A stretch of 60,000 nucleotides of DNA from Nematostella vectensis (lineage: Eukaryota > Cnidaria > Anthozoa > Actiniaria > Edwardsiidae). Numbering within the stretch: position 1 is the stretch's first letter; each line of letters starts with the position of its first letter. Of the stretch, positions 23,901-37,000 are shown piece after piece. The notes under the pieces were generated by a model. The model saw only the letters and a list, made by a program, of their open reading frames with translations, did not search any database and was not told where the DNA came from. Both the position numbers and the translations under genes were made by a program. The stretch covers positions 16,516,953-16,576,952 of the forward strand of contig NC_064036.1 of the NCBI RefSeq assembly GCF_932526225.1, in the 5' to 3' direction.

Positions 23901-26900
23901 AGTCGGGAAACACGGGTAGTGTGCCGTTACGAATAGCGTGGCGCGAGCTTGCAAAGCCTTTGATCACACTTTCTGATAGGCCCTTAAATATTTAATGAAC
24001 TATCCAGCCGCAAATGTTCTCGCTGGGTCGCACTTGGCGAATTGCGCCAATCGCTGGGATTACAAAAAAAGTGGAGGGGTAAGAGTGCGAAACTGAGTGC
24101 TGTTAGAACACCGAAAATAGATAGAAAAAACAATAAGCACAACACAGCCTTATTGGTGGAGAAAAGGGGCGGACTAGCAATCCGCTGTGATTGACAGCAC
24201 TTTACCGAAACACTGCACTTGCAACCGGAGGTATTCGAAAGTACAGAGCTCGAATTGCTTAGCCTGCTAGCCGGTTCTCCGGAGATCGAAACTCCGGAGA
24301 GCCGGGTAGCAGGCTACGAATTTCTTGGCGTAATCTAGCCTTGAAGATGTGGAACATGTAGCGCGAGCGTAAAGACAACTACTTCCCTTTAAGGATTTAT
24401 CTGGTAAATCTTATCTTAGAAAGATAAAAATAACACACAAGCGCAAAGGAGATGCACCGTAGAGATGGAGGAAGCACACGACGTCATATAAAGGTGAGAT
24501 GAACCTCTATATATATATCAGACACCCATGGGGCAGTGGAGTTATGAGATATGGACTCAAATACTCCTTCCATTGATGATAAGTCATGGTTCCGAGGTTT
24601 TACATTCTATTTTCTTGGTAATAAGCCATGCAACATGCACCTGAAGTGGGGGGATAGGTCAATGGCAGGCGCTCCGTAACCACTTTCATCCAATAGTTTT
24701 TTTTTTCCATGAACAGATAAAAACCTAAGCCGTACAGTATTTTTCCTCATCACCGCATTGCTTTGTTCATAATTGTTTTCTCTAACCTCGACATTTCTCT
24801 TTTTTTTATCACAATGTGTCACATGTCTCGCAAAAGGCAGAACTACCATCAACATTAGTAGACATAAGTGACGCCCCAGGCAATAGCTACTAAGCAACAC
24901 ATCCAAGGCAAGATACAGTGGGCAGAGGAAATAATGAATGAGCTTTTTACATGTTCAACGGGCAACATCTACCCAGCAACACACCCAAGGCAAAATACAG
25001 TGGGAACAGAGAGGGGAGAGGGGGAAGCTATGCTCCTACTGGCAATTTCTTTTTAATTTTTAAAAATAATATAGGGGAGGAGGCAGAAGCCATTGATAAA
25101 GTCTATGCAAACATGCTACAATAGTACATATTTTCTGACTAGTCAAACAACACTTTCTGAGCTCTGTAACGCAATGTGCTTGGGCTAAGAAAGACTGTGT
25201 ACGAGACTAAGATATGAAAAGCATTGTCCATCAATTTAGGCAAGGACCATTCTCTAAAACCCAGGATTTTTCTCTCTAGCCTGTCAAGTTTGGGTTAGCC
25301 TGTTAAGTGTCAGTTAGCCTGTTAGGTGTCAGTTAGCCTGTTAGGTGTCAGTTAGCCTGTTAGGTGTCAGTTAGCCTGTTAGGTGTCAGTTAGCCTGTTA
25401 GGTGTCAGTTAGCCTGTTAGGTGTCAGTTAGCCTGTTAGGTGTCAGTTAGCCTGTTAGGTGTCAGTTAGCCTGTTAGGTGTCAGTTAGCCTGTTAGGTGT
25501 CAGTTAGCCTGTTAGGTGTCAGTTAGCCTGTTAGGTGTCAGTTAGCCTGTTAGGTGTCAGTTAGCCCTAGTGTCAGTTAGCCTGTTAGGTGTCAGTTAGC
25601 CCTAGTGTCAGTTAGCCCTAGTGTCAGTTAGCCCTAGTCACAGTTAGCCTTACATGTGAGTAATAAGCTTGAGCTGTTTTGTCAGTAAAAAGCCCTGAAG
25701 TCAGTTAGCCCTAGTGTCAGTTAGCCCTAGTCACAGTTAGCCTTACATGTGAGTAATAAGCTTGAGCTGTTTTGTCAGTAAAAAGCCCTGAAGTCAGTTA
25801 GCCCTAGTGTCAGTTAGCCCTAGTCACAGTTAGCCTTACATGTGAGTAATAAGCTTGAGCTGTTTTGTCAGTAAAAAGCCCTGAAGTCAGTTAGCCCTAG
25901 TGTCAGTTAGCCCTAGTCACAGTTAGCCTTACATGTGAGTAATAAGCTTGAGCTGTTTTGTCAGTAAAAGGCACCATAGCCACTGTAGCACAAACATTGG
26001 CCAAGGGTATTATTTATCTTTTTTTTTTTTTTTTTGGGGGGGGGGGGGAGTACTAAAATGTATAACAACATCATGCTGATCTAGTTACCTTTGAAGCTTG
26101 CCCTCTTCAGATCTTTTCCCTCTGTAGAGCCTTAAATCTGAAATCAAACAAACACATAGGTATCTCGAATGGTACATACAGCACCAAAGATTCAGAAATT
26201 ATAAAGGTTGGTTCTCACTTGGACGTAAGCGCAAGCGGAACGCACATAGTTTTCCGATTTTCACTACAACATAAGCGCAAGAGAATGCAACTGCGTGATT
26301 TTCTTGCGCTTGCGCTTATGTTTGACCGATTCACACTTGTGTTGCGCTTCCGTTTGCGCTTACGTCCTAGTGAGAACCAACCTTAAGTTAGCCCTACATT
26401 CTTTTTTATTTTGCAAGAAGAGACAGAAGCATTGACTACGAAATATGACATTGCAAAACTAGTTGTACATTCAAAATATCACTTTTTCTCTCTGGAAATG
26501 CATGATAATGGTTGATATCTCCATAAAAGTGGTATAAAGGAACTCTAAACCATCAGCAAGATCGCAAAAAATAAAGTGCATTTTATAAAACATTTATTTT
26601 GGTAATTACATGAGTGCCGTAAAGTCTGAAACAAAATAAAACAAAGTATATAAAACAGAGATGTGTTGTGTTAACAAAACTCTATTGCTATAGATGTCAA
26701 AGTAAATGGTTTAAAAACTGAATAAAACTTTAATTGCATGATGAATCAGATGAGAGGATTTCAACATCACCAAAACATGCCCTTGCATCTATTGCTATTA
26801 GGTGCAGAATTCCCTTAGAACATCCCTTGCATCTATTGCTATTAGGAGCAGAATTCCGCAAAGAACATGCCTTGCATCTATTGCTATTAGGTGCAGAATT

Positions 26901-29900
26901 CCCCAAGAACATACCCCTGCATTTATTAAGGTGCAGAATTTGGCTACCTACTACAATTAAAGCCTACTGTGCTGTGTAATTCTGTTGAATTTGAACTAAT
27001 AGGATAATAATTCCAAAATTAATAATGGCAAAATACAATTCTTCAATTCTTCTCAAAATACAATTCTTCTCGTGTTTTTAAACATGTAAACACATGTACC
27101 AATTTAAAAATTGTGCTGTCCTTAAAACAATTTTTGTATCTACATGTTTTTCTATGGCACAGTCAAAGAATGTTAATGACATAAAAAGATACACCTACCA
27201 ATTTCTAATCAAAGAAAAATAACCATAATATGTTATATATAAACAAACATTTCCCAGACAATTGAGTCTTGGTTTCCTGTGAGACTTTCTAGATACTTAT
27301 AAATTCAAATTCAAGACAAATGCCTATTTGTGCAAAAGGAAACCCTTGGATACACAACATAATAATTATCAATAAAAGGTGCTGAAAGTTGGAGGGTGTT
27401 TTGGTAATGTGGTAGCAAACAGCAACACCATGTTTTCTTTTTAAAATCTAATTATTTGGAACAATACATCAATATTCACTTGACTTTGAAGTGGTCAAAG
27501 AACAATGTTCACTGGTGAAATATAGCACTAGATAAGCAATAAGTTTGAGATCAGTGTTTTTTTTTTCATTGTTGTCAAGCAATACTTGAGGTTTGCAATG
27601 AAAAGGTGAGTTCTACAACCAGTAAGGAAACACAGGAAAACAAATTATGTACAAGGTATACTTGAGGTTTTCAACAGATAATGGATTTAAACAAAACAAG
27701 GGAAACAAAGCACAGCTTTTGGAACATGACAGCCAAGCTCAAGAGCTAAACGTTATTCCTCTCGAGCCAGTATTTATCACATATTAACACTAGTAGGTCT
27801 TACAGATCAAGGATTAGAGATGATACACAATTTTACTCAAACAAGATGAATCCGATGTACTGGATTCCTTGTTGTCTAGTTACTACGCAGAAAGATCTAA
27901 GCATCATTTAGAGTTTCTGCTCTTAGGATAAAGCACAATAAGATCACTTAGTAGGATCAATTTGCATGTGGCTCTGCATGCACTACAAGAGAACTAACAA
28001 GCTTGAAGTTCAAAGATTGAAATAAACTGGTGCAAACACAATGTGAAATTGAATTATTATAAGTATTGTGATAAAATGGCAGCTTAACACACAGAAATCA
28101 GGTTTGATTTGGCTTATGCTAAATTAAAAATAAATAAACTTTCAGTTTTGTGTTTTACAGGATAACTATTGAATAAATATATAACAGACATTTACAACAA
28201 TTGTACAATAAAAGACAGCCTGGTGCAGACAATGAAAATAATACATACTGTGCTATGGATTTTTATCCTGAAGGGAGAAAAGGCCCAAATAAGAGAGAAG
28301 TTTGTAGGTTCATGAAGACTTTCTTCGAGTATATGCAAAACATGCACTGCCCATGAAACATTGATCATTGGGGCATTGTTGGAGTGACATGTGACTTCTT
28401 TTAATTACATTTTTCTGGTACCTGTAGAAAAGGTTTTCAATTTAGGACTTGTCAACATCCATCAAAACAATAGCAGGACTGCTAGCTTATTGGTGGTTCA
28501 GGGAGAGAAAACACAAGCAATGAGACTGCTTGGTGAGAGGAAAGCAAGGATTGGATAAGAAGCAGGGTTAGTTGTCACCTGCTAATCACCAGGGCAGTCT
28601 GTGATTGGTGGCCATGCTTCAATACACACAGCCACAACTGCCAAATATATGCTAATAGCAGGTAGAAATGCATTCAGTGATTATCATAAGAATAACATTC
28701 AAACTTGGACTACAAAGCACTCAGCCACTGTGAAATGGAAAACATCTCTAGCACACATGATTGCCTTAGATGATTTATTCTAAAGCCACAGGAAGGAATT
28801 AGCATGGGAAATGTATTCAAGGTCTCAGCAGACAAGGAGAGCATAACCAAAGATCACATTGAATGTTGATACCACTGTGCCTCTCTGGTGAGCTGCTGTC
28901 TTAATACAGGGAGGATGCAGTGTGAACAGCAGTAAATATTTACTTAGCACTGATACAGCTAGCACACTACAATAATCAGTAAGGGTGACAAATGTTTGAC
29001 ACATATCAATTATAGAAGAAAAAACAAAAACAAATATGGTCTTTTAAATAAGAAGAAATCATTTTTTTCCATTTTAACTTTGGATTATTTCTACCATTAT
29101 ATTAAATTATAATGTAGCATTTAAACAATAATACTTTTCTGTAATGAGAGTAGACTCTATATTTTTCAAGTAATAGCTTAAAAGAATCAAAACAAATGGT
29201 TGAGATATATTTCAAGCAAACCTTTGTCCTCTTGTAAATGCTTTTAAATCGTAAAGTTTCAGATTGAAGCTATTTCCTATTAGCCTAAATATAAGCTTGA
29301 GCTTCCATTTAACAAAGCATACAAGATAATTGTAGTCTGATAAAATCTTAAAAGTCAATAGCAAAAACAATCTTTAGTGTCAAACTAAAAAACATGAAGT
29401 AAAAGATATATAAAGCCAACTTTGAAAATTCTAGTATCATAAGTGTGTTTGTAACTCACCATCAAAATACCAGTAAACATTATTCTGTTCATCTTGACCA
29501 ATTGCACTCTTGTCCTGGAGAGAAACCGTATAGCACAATCATGAGTATATTTGCTGATCTAAGGTATCAAAATTACCATCATTTCATTGATGGTGACTAG
29601 TATGGGCCTGGTTAAATAAGCAAGTACAGAAGAACTCTGCTTTATTTATTTCCAGTTAACTCCAAATATTTTGGATTTCCACATGATTTCTTTCTATTTT
29701 TCAGTCATTTTTACATTTATACAAAAATAACTCAAATTCAAAAAACCCTGGAAAACTTTAACACCCCAACAACTACCCCATTGTCAACTCAATGTGTTCC
29801 TTTTGTAATTTCTGAATCTCAAAAATAGCTATTTCAATCAATCATTATTCTCATTTGTGTTTTTATTATTATTGAGAAAGTTCCATCACCCAAACCACAA

Positions 29901-32900
29901 ATACTTGTTTTAGTACCTAAAAATAACCACTTCTTTTAGTACCCCATCTAGGAACCTAAGTATCAAATAAGCACCCCATTTAAATTAGAATGGAATGACA
30001 AAATGTGCTGAAGCTCTGGTCTCTTTGTCTTAAAATTAAAAATGCCAGCCCCCTTTAATCTCCTGTTCATACGCCAACAAAGAAATCAAAGAATTATAAT
30101 TTTAAGGGTCTGTTAGACATGCATTCTCTGGAATGAAACATTGGTGTTATTCATATAAAGATGGATACTTCCTAGGGTTCAAAATAGATATTTTTTTAAA
30201 TCTGCTAGATTTTGCCAGCTTTGTGGATTTGGGTGGAAAAAAGCCTGCATACTAAAAATATGAGAAGGAGAAACAGAAAAATAAGAGCTGGCAAAGACCA
30301 GAAAACAACCATCTATCGCCGGAAGCCGGCCGTTATTTTGAACCCTGCCCCTCTCCCACCTTCCTAAGTGGAATTCCAATTAGATAAGCTGTCAGGCTCT
30401 AAAATAAAGTATATGGAGCTGCTAAAAATACTCTAAGCTAGCTTCAACTGTTGTTCTCCTCTAGTGTTACATTTATCCAATTGATATCCCACATATAGTG
30501 AATCATTAGAGTAAAAAGAAAGACGGTTGGTACTTACCCCTTTTTCTTTATTCAGGAAATTTGTCACAAAATCTTTGACTTCATTCTCTTTGGTGCTTAC
30601 AAATTCAATCAATTGTTTGAGAAGTAGGACCTACAACACAACCAGAAATTATATATTTTATCAGTCTCATATACCATATTCACACCAGCACTTAAACCAG
30701 TTTAAACGTGATTCAATTAAACTGGTTTAAATCTCAATCTCTCAAGAGTAGACAGAACCAAGAACAAAACTGAATAGACTGTGCTTTACATGTTACTAAG
30801 TGATCATTTAGCTAGTAAGAATTCAGCACAATGAGAAACTTGGCAAATTCTCAGGCAAAGAAAAACCTTGTTTAACTAAACATGGTTTTGGTGTTAATGC
30901 AGCAATAGTTACTTTTAAGAAGTCTTTTGCAGACCAACAAAAGGCCAGCGCAAGGTTTGTGTTTGAATTGCTCATTTTTTTTAATGATCCACTCCCTTAC
31001 TTGCAACCCCTCAAAAGAAATCAAAGTTGACCTGAACGTTCTTCCAATATCTTTACCTTATTTTGCAAATAAAAAAAAAATAATAATCTGGGAAATTGAA
31101 AAAGGCAGCTAAAAAAGCAAAAAGGTTTTTCATTGTTATTATTATTTTGACAGCATTGAGTAGCTATGTATAGCCCCTAAAACACGCCATCAGCAAAACT
31201 GATTACTTTCCTTTTTGGTATGTTTTGGTAGCTAAAAAACAATTAAATTAAATCCCTTGCCAGTGTATTAATGTATATCTTGGTAAGAAGAGTGACAAGA
31301 AATAAAACTGCCTGGAGAAATCAGAATTCCTCTTACTGCCTGGAGAAATCAGAATTCCTCTTGAAATGTTAATAAGACTTCCTCCAAAGTCAAATGTACA
31401 ATACCTTAAGTTGATTTGTAAAAGGTTTCCCAGAGAAAATTTGATGGATTAATCATTCCGTTGCCATGGAATTGGAAACATAACCAAATTATAATCGCCA
31501 AAAAGTCCTCGCCTTGGTATATAACACAGGTAAATAGTTTCACATTCTAACCTATATATCCAAAGATATGAGTTATTATTAGGTAATAGGGAACTTAGGA
31601 AACAGTAATAAATTCCCTAAGTTATTTGAAGTCTCCCTAAAGGTAGCAGGGTGTGGAAGGGGGGTGGATCAACTAACTCCCAGTGAAGTAAAAAAATGGA
31701 AAGGATGGCCAAGGCAAGTTTCCCCCCAGAAACAAAATTCTAGCTACGGTCATGTAAACTACAAGTTATAATGACATATAAGTAGGGTGCAACACATATG
31801 ACTTCAATTTTTACAGTAATTGCAGGCTGAATTTGCCTTTTAAACCCCAATTATAATGATAACATAGGGGTTGTGACCTCGGGTATGGTAAAATGTGGCT
31901 CCAGCATGCTAAATATAATACAGAAGTATAAAAATGTGCATAATAAAAAGGAATATTCAAATGCATTTCTACATTCATATTTTAGTTAACACCCATATCA
32001 AATGGAGGTCCAAAATAGTAACAAGACATTACAAGATCTCAATCATTTGGCCACACATCCATCTATGCCTCTATTCCGGAATTATAACCCTAATAACAAC
32101 GATTATTATTATAACTCTCGGTGATTGATTTATTATAAGTTTGCCATTTACTCCCAGTGCTTCGTTTACGGAAGAATTAAATTTAGCTTATCACAAATGC
32201 TATTAGCCGGCAAAAGTACCCATTATCCTCGAACACAATAACAATAACAAATAATAATATAATAATAACAAATCACGAAGAATTCACACTGATTTACTCA
32301 GCGCTTAAATTCTTTTTCAGTATGCGGCTGATATTTTGGAGGCGGATTAGAAAGCGAAAATGTCGTATCGCGAGCCATTTTCGCTCGATGAACACTCACT
32401 CTGTTTTCCGGGCTCACTTCGCTGTACGTTATTCCCTCCGAGAGGGGATCCCATCCAATCTTTCTAGCTTCTAATTCTTGACTCATTGCAGCTTGCCATG
32501 ATTCCATCCTGAACACAGCGAGAGCAAAAAGATTACAACTGATCTAAAAATCAACATCTACCCAAACAAGCAAGAAATAGGAAGCGCAACGGCTTCTGTA
32601 TCGCTTGCATTTCCGTTCAAAATTGACCCACCGTAAAGATGCCAAATATACACAACAAGGCAAATACTTGCCTAATATCCCGGCGTTTGCTGAGATTTCG
32701 CAGTAAAATGGCAAAGACACTGAACAGCGGATAACTCTCAGCTTCTGTAAGGGCATTTTCTAAATCCTGAAAATAAAAGTACAAAATAAAGTCAGCAATT
32801 TGAGGTTAAGTGCCTGACAGAACAACCAAGTGCCGAGAGCCACCAAACCCTTGGGTCAACTTTAGTTTAGGCTATAACCGAAAATGCCTCCATCACGAAG

Positions 32901-33360
32901 AAGTATAGGTATCTTGAATATTTTAGTGTGCGAGGAGACTGGTCAAATGCTTGCCAAGGTGTTTACAAGAAAGCGAAATGCTCAACATGAAGTTTACGCA
33001 CCTCGGACTGAAAGTGGACAAAACCAAACTTGTCCTGAAATACCCGAAGGAATTGCGAAATAAACGCAAATTCCCACATTGAACGCATTCCATCTACTGG
33101 CCTGGGTTCTGAAATAATAAAGCAAAGGGCCAGAATTAGCTAGTGTTTTGGTAAGTTGGCGATGCAATGTAGTTTAGGTGGAGGAGGTTTTGTTGGGGGT
33201 TGCACTGGCGCGCGTGTGACAAGTGATTGGAGTGTGGATGCGATGACAGCCTGCAATTAGTCACATTTTAACCACCAGAGCACAAAACTAGCATAAAACT
33301 GAACTAATGGGGCTATGAGCGATAAAATTATGAGCTACCTTGTTTAGAACGCTTGCCCAT
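17961..33360 (-). CDS. CECR2: CECR2-type DDT/WHIM protein with a BCL9-like HD1 segment instead of a bromodomain
   Basis: Exons in transcript order: 33339-33360, 33002-33108, 32672-32766, 32400-32508, 30538-30630, 29460-29514, 26089-26137, 23502-23549, 22371-22461, 21951-22019, 21648-21716, 20811-20921, 19964-20120, 17961-19531. Lengths sum to 2646 nt, an exact open frame of 881 residues plus TGA. Residues 14-166 align with the CECR2 N-terminus: RSMWEF start, a DLENAL helix, the exon junction ENR/VLLLKQL, and the YWYF motif at 156-159. W178 to Q223 matches the second CECR2 block (WETVCTSADEW, then LYPSL). A charged coiled coil covers 224-269. Then come a basic Cys-Val patch with an EWW and acidic run (325-357), a basic nuclear-signal-like run (367-373), and HD1 (386-417; FSTAIANRAAEAVSQG). 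The rest is Pro/Gln/Ser/Thr-rich with a polyQ run. No bromodomain and no BCL9 HD2 were found. CECR2 is known to partner ISWI ATPases, and HD1 is known to bind the Pygopus PHD finger. A joint role is inference. The symbol reflects the N-terminal homology only. Confidence 0.88.
19356..19451 (-). other. BCL9/Legless HD1-like segment within the CECR2-type gene
   Basis: Residues 386-417 of the protein encoded on the minus strand. The core FSTAIANRAAEAVSQG followed by a Val, an Ile pair and a Phe-His matches, as I remember it, the HD1 helix segment of BCL9 (FSTEMANKAAEAVLKG, ending in Phe-His). A preceding block in the previous exon (Lys-Arg-Lys-Cys-Val, then Glu-Trp-Trp and an acidic run) also resembles the sequence before HD1 in BCL9L. 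HD1 is established as the Pygopus PHD-binding element. The match is by eye and from memory, with no search run. Confidence 0.85.
19836..19911. repeat. 76-bp hairpin in a CECR2-type intron
   Basis: CCTAGTGCACACTAGCAACA and its near-perfect inverse flank a centre containing GGGCGCGCCC. It lies between the exon carrying the basic/acidic block and the HD1 exon. Probably a very short foldback element. Confidence 0.8.
21484..21640. repeat. Three ~57-bp tandem units
   Basis: Each unit contains AAGGTCTGTGGCCT.GGCACCTTAG and GGGGGTTCT. The last unit ends at the donor of CECR2-type exon 21648-21716 (minus). Confidence 0.85.
24258..24312. repeat. 55-bp hairpin, AGCCTGCTAGCCGG arms
   Basis: Arms of 24 bp differ at two positions, with a 7-bp loop (ATCGAAA). 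CGAATT occurs near both sides. In a CECR2-type intron; short foldback element or relic. Confidence 0.8.
25275..25630. repeat. 19-bp minisatellite GTTAGCCTGTTAGGTGTCA
   Basis: About 16 near-identical units, then shortened units (GTTAGCCCTAGTGTCA) leading into the 93-bp array. Located in the intron 23550-26088. Confidence 0.95.
25631..25975. repeat. 93-bp higher-order tandem repeat, about 4 copies
   Basis: TTACATGTGAGTAATAAGCT recurs at 25650, 25743, 25836 and 25929, an exact 93-bp period. Each unit ends with the short GTTAGCCCTAGTGTCA repeats, so it was built on the neighbouring minisatellite. Ends about 115 bp from exon 26089-26137. Confidence 0.95.
26205..26383. mobile_element. 179-bp MITE with TAA target duplication
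   Basis: Termini AGGTTGGTTCTCACTTGGAC and its inverse (the right arm has CTAGTGAGAACCAACCT). Inner copies of GTAAGCGCAAGCGGAACGCA are also inverted. TAA at 26202-26204 and 26384-26386 flanks it. The TAA target fits PIF/Harbinger. Confidence 0.85.
26775..26940. repeat. ~45-bp tandem repeat, four units
   Basis: Units share CCTTGCATCTATTGCTATTA and GTGCAGAATTCC. The last unit is degenerate. Confidence 0.9.
32509..32671 (-). other. GC-AG intron in the CECR2-type gene
   Basis: The donor reads AG|GCAAGT and the acceptor TTCAG|GATGG on the minus strand. Using the GC donor gives DIR|MESWQA in frame. The nearest GT donor, 4 bases downstream, would put a stop codon 15 codons into the next exon. GC-AG introns are a known minor class with strong flanking consensus, as here. 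Confidence 0.8.
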
Positions 33361-34066
33361 GTCGAGCTAAAAACCGAGCTAAGTTTGGCGAATCTCTGTT
33401 GCCCGCTTCATGAGTTTGTCCTTTGCGTATCAGCTTACTACAGCCTCGACTTGGTGCTCCCAAAACAAACGTCATGTTGTGCCACGTGACCCTAGCTTGT
33501 CATTCAACTAATGTTTCTATAGTAACTAAAGCCATTTATTTGATTTATCGATGATGAAATATGTATTAAAAACAGCCATCATTAGAATTGTTACCATACA
33601 TAACCATTTTAGAGGTGTATAGTTTTCATCAAGATCTCAAGCAGTGATTAGTGATCTTACAAAAATAAACAAAATGTTTTCAGCGTGCGGCGAAAAAATA
33701 ACAATATGGTTAATGATCGTTTTCAAATGCATTTTAACGCTACAAAGTTGTTCTCTATTATGTTTTCTATTGTCAATTCAATTTTGAAATTTACGCCCCG
33801 TCTCGCGCTGTGTTTGGTTTGCTTTGAAAACTTGAGCCCGTAAACCGCAAACAGTTCCCGCCACTCTCTTTACCAATACACTCTTGTCATGCGCAAACAT
33901 TTGAAAGCATGTAGACTTCATGTCCCAAAAAGATCAGCCTAAAATCAACACAAATCACCTATCAGAACCCATTCTAGGGAGGGAAACTTGAAAAGAATAG
34001 AAGTACCAAGATTTTTCACCTCAAGTATAAAAAAAATTTCAAAACGTCGGAGGTTTTAGCGTCAAA
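33361..34066. promoter_or_regulatory. Head-to-head intergenic region, probable bidirectional promoter
   Basis: Only 706 bp separate the start codons of the CECR2-type gene (minus) and ELYS (plus), so both 5' UTRs and promoters must lie here unless upstream noncoding exons exist. An E-box (CACGTG) is at 33483-33488, and an E2F-like TTCCCGCC is at 33855-33862. I see no clear TATA box. The factor sites are consensus matches only. Confidence 0.55.
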
Positions 34067-37000
34067 ATGAAGCGTTTTTTCTCACCGAACGAGTCATCAC
34101 CTCTCATGCCATACTCCAGTGCAACCATCGAAAACCTGGAAAGACCTGATGTCGCAGACGACTCCTCCAGCCTGATCTCTGGCACGGTATTCGCTTCAGG
34201 GAGGTTTGCATGGCTCGCCAGAGGATCATCTCTTGAGGTTATAAGCACTCGTGATGGCTCTAGAAAAGCGGCCTGTAGATTTGGTTCACATTCAGGACAT
34301 AATAATGAAGATATGGTTATAAGCTCTGTCACTGAATGCCATTTAGAGGATGGTATAAGGCTAGCAGTAGGGTTGAAAGACTTGTCAGGGAGGAGTGGCA
34401 GTCCCGGTATGGTTTGTGTTTTTAACCCATGGGTGTCACGCGTGGTGAGGGCCATAGAGATACCCTATGCAGTGACAGCTGTGGAATGTGTCAGACCTGA
34501 TGGCGGTGCAGATGCTCAACCAACACTTTTAAGGTAACTAATGGACTAATGACCAGGTAGATGGCTTAAAATTTTGTTCAAGGGGAGAGGGTGGGGGGGG
34601 GGGGGGGTGAGAAAAAAATCATACAGTAGGTTATTAAAAGAGTCAACCTATAGGACTCTTGAGATTCTTTTAGGCTACCCCTATCACTGTTGATGACATA
34701 CAATATAGCAGCATGAGAATATGACGCTTGCTGTAAGAGGTATCCCTAAAACAATAATTGATGCTAATGACAGTGTGGGAAGAATTTGGAAATATGAAAA
34801 ATGCCATTTTACTATAGCCTAACTTCTATATACATCCCAATGCTTACAAGACTAGTCACATTAATGTTATTAAGGAAAAATTAATGAGTGTACACCCTCC
34901 ATTATCGGGAAAGACAAGAATGGTTGCACAAGCTGGCAAATTTCACAGAGATAGAATTGACAAGGTTCATGCCTACAAGAATCTTTGAATTCTAAAAGTA
35001 TAAGAAGCAATAGCTACAATAATGTCAAAAAGTTTAGCAGTCTATTAGCATAGAGTTGACCGCAGTAGCAGTATGAATAGCTAAATAGCCAGTCTCTTAT
35101 TTGCCCTTGCTTTGCTTTAGTTCTGATTTGAAGCTACTGTTTGGAATCCTCGCCATTGGCACAGAACATGGACACACCTATCTAGTTGACCTTCGTTCAG
35201 ATGATCCTGTGGAAATATTTGATGAGGAGAATCCAAGCATGCTTGAGTACCTTGGACCTAACACTGTGCATCTAGCAGGTGCTAGGGACAGAGCAAGAAA
35301 TAATGGAACACACTTGGCTATTGAACTTGGAGGTTTGTGTTGGTTTGTCCCTCATAATGTATGAAACACAAGCTTTTTTAGTTTGATGTATGCTACAATG
35401 GCCACCAAAACAAATGTTTAAGAAAATTAGCCATAGCATCCACAAATGTTTTGATTGACACAAACTTTAGAAGTAGGAGCAATTTGCAAGTAACATATAA
35501 ATTTCAGTCATAAGCAGTTTCACAAGATATGATGATTACTGATTATGACTGTGATTCTATCTTTTCCATATGAACTGTTTCAAAAAAATAATAACAAAGA
35601 TTTAAAGACCATAGCAGGAAGATGTGAACAATGTGGATATGAAAATAAAACAAGCTATGCAAAAGGATGCTTGTATGTGTCCAAAGCATCTGAATTTATA
35701 AAATCATAATTATGATAACAACCCCTTGTGAGTGTATAATTTCTTGTTGATTGTTAATATTGGCCTTTTAGGTTTGTTCCATAAATCGGGCAAGTTTTCA
35801 TACATAAGTGAGGACTCCAGTGTTGTTAAAGTTTTCCCATCAGGTAAGGCTTTCAACTTATTTCCAAAACATTTGTTTCCTTGCAAATTCTTAGAAATCA
35901 CTCTCCCTTAACAAGTCTCAGAGTTAGCAACTAAACAAAGTTGCATTTGCAAATAGATTTTTTAAATGCAACAAATAACTATAATTCAACTGCTTACTGT
36001 GGCAAGATAAAAATGAACAATTGTGCCTAAATTACCCTAAAAATATCAATAAACTTATGGGTATACTGTTCAAATCATATTTTCAAGCATAGAAAACGTG
36101 TCAAGCTTAGAGCCCTGTTTATTACTCTTTCTGTTCTTGTTTAATTATTTTCTCTCCTAATGATCAATGTAACAATCTAGCCAGCACATTTGTCACCGTT
36201 ATCAAGTACATCAAGGAAGCTACATGCCTGGTGGTTGGCTATAACTTTGGTTGCTTTCATATTTGGGATCTTGAGACCATGTCTCTTGTGTAAGTTTGTG
36301 AGTCTTATACTTTGGTTCACTGTGAACTGTTCTACCATTTTCTCCAGTCAACTAGAAAGTTTACACATACCAAGTTATATTGTGATTTCTAAAATGGAAA
36401 ACCAAAACAGTGTCACAAAAAATGCCAATGTTTCAAAATTTTAATCAAACCTTTAGGGCGACTTGATGTAGGACTGAATAAAAGTATGAAATATTGGTGT
36501 ATTTTGAAACTCTGTTTTGGTTTTCCATTTCAATCCTCATGAACACAACAGGCCAAGGTATCCCATAGGATCCAGAGAGAATAGCTGTTAGCTCAGTTCA
36601 ATTTTTATCGAAAAGAGGTCATGCTTTTATAGCCAAGATTGAGTTTGTAGAATGTTAGACTAAAGTAGTATGAAAAATAACAATTTATAATGACAAAAAC
36701 TTCATGAGTAGGAGGATTCTGTTATGTTCTTATGTGCACTGGAGTATTTCATTACAATGCTTGCTGGCAAATACATTAGCTAATTGCCAAGGTGGCCACT
36801 GAAGTGTCTTATATATGGTGTTATTAATCATTTAGAAAAAATTCAGGAAAAATTCTTATCTTATGCAGATATAGCAGCCAAGTTGACCAGTACATGTCTG
36901 CTGTAGCTCACTTTGCCTACCAGGTCTGTACTATGCTTATTGTTTTACAAAGAATGATTTTTTGCTTGCTTGTTTTGCTCTAACGTTAACCAATTATTGC

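Larger units (their letters stand above)
26138..29459. other. 3.3-kb CECR2-type intron
   Basis: Apart from the MITE at 26205-26383 and a four-copy ~45-bp repeat at 26775-26940 (TTGCATCTATTGCTATTAGG), I see AT-rich sequence without genes, tRNAs or strong repeats. Confidence 0.6.
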
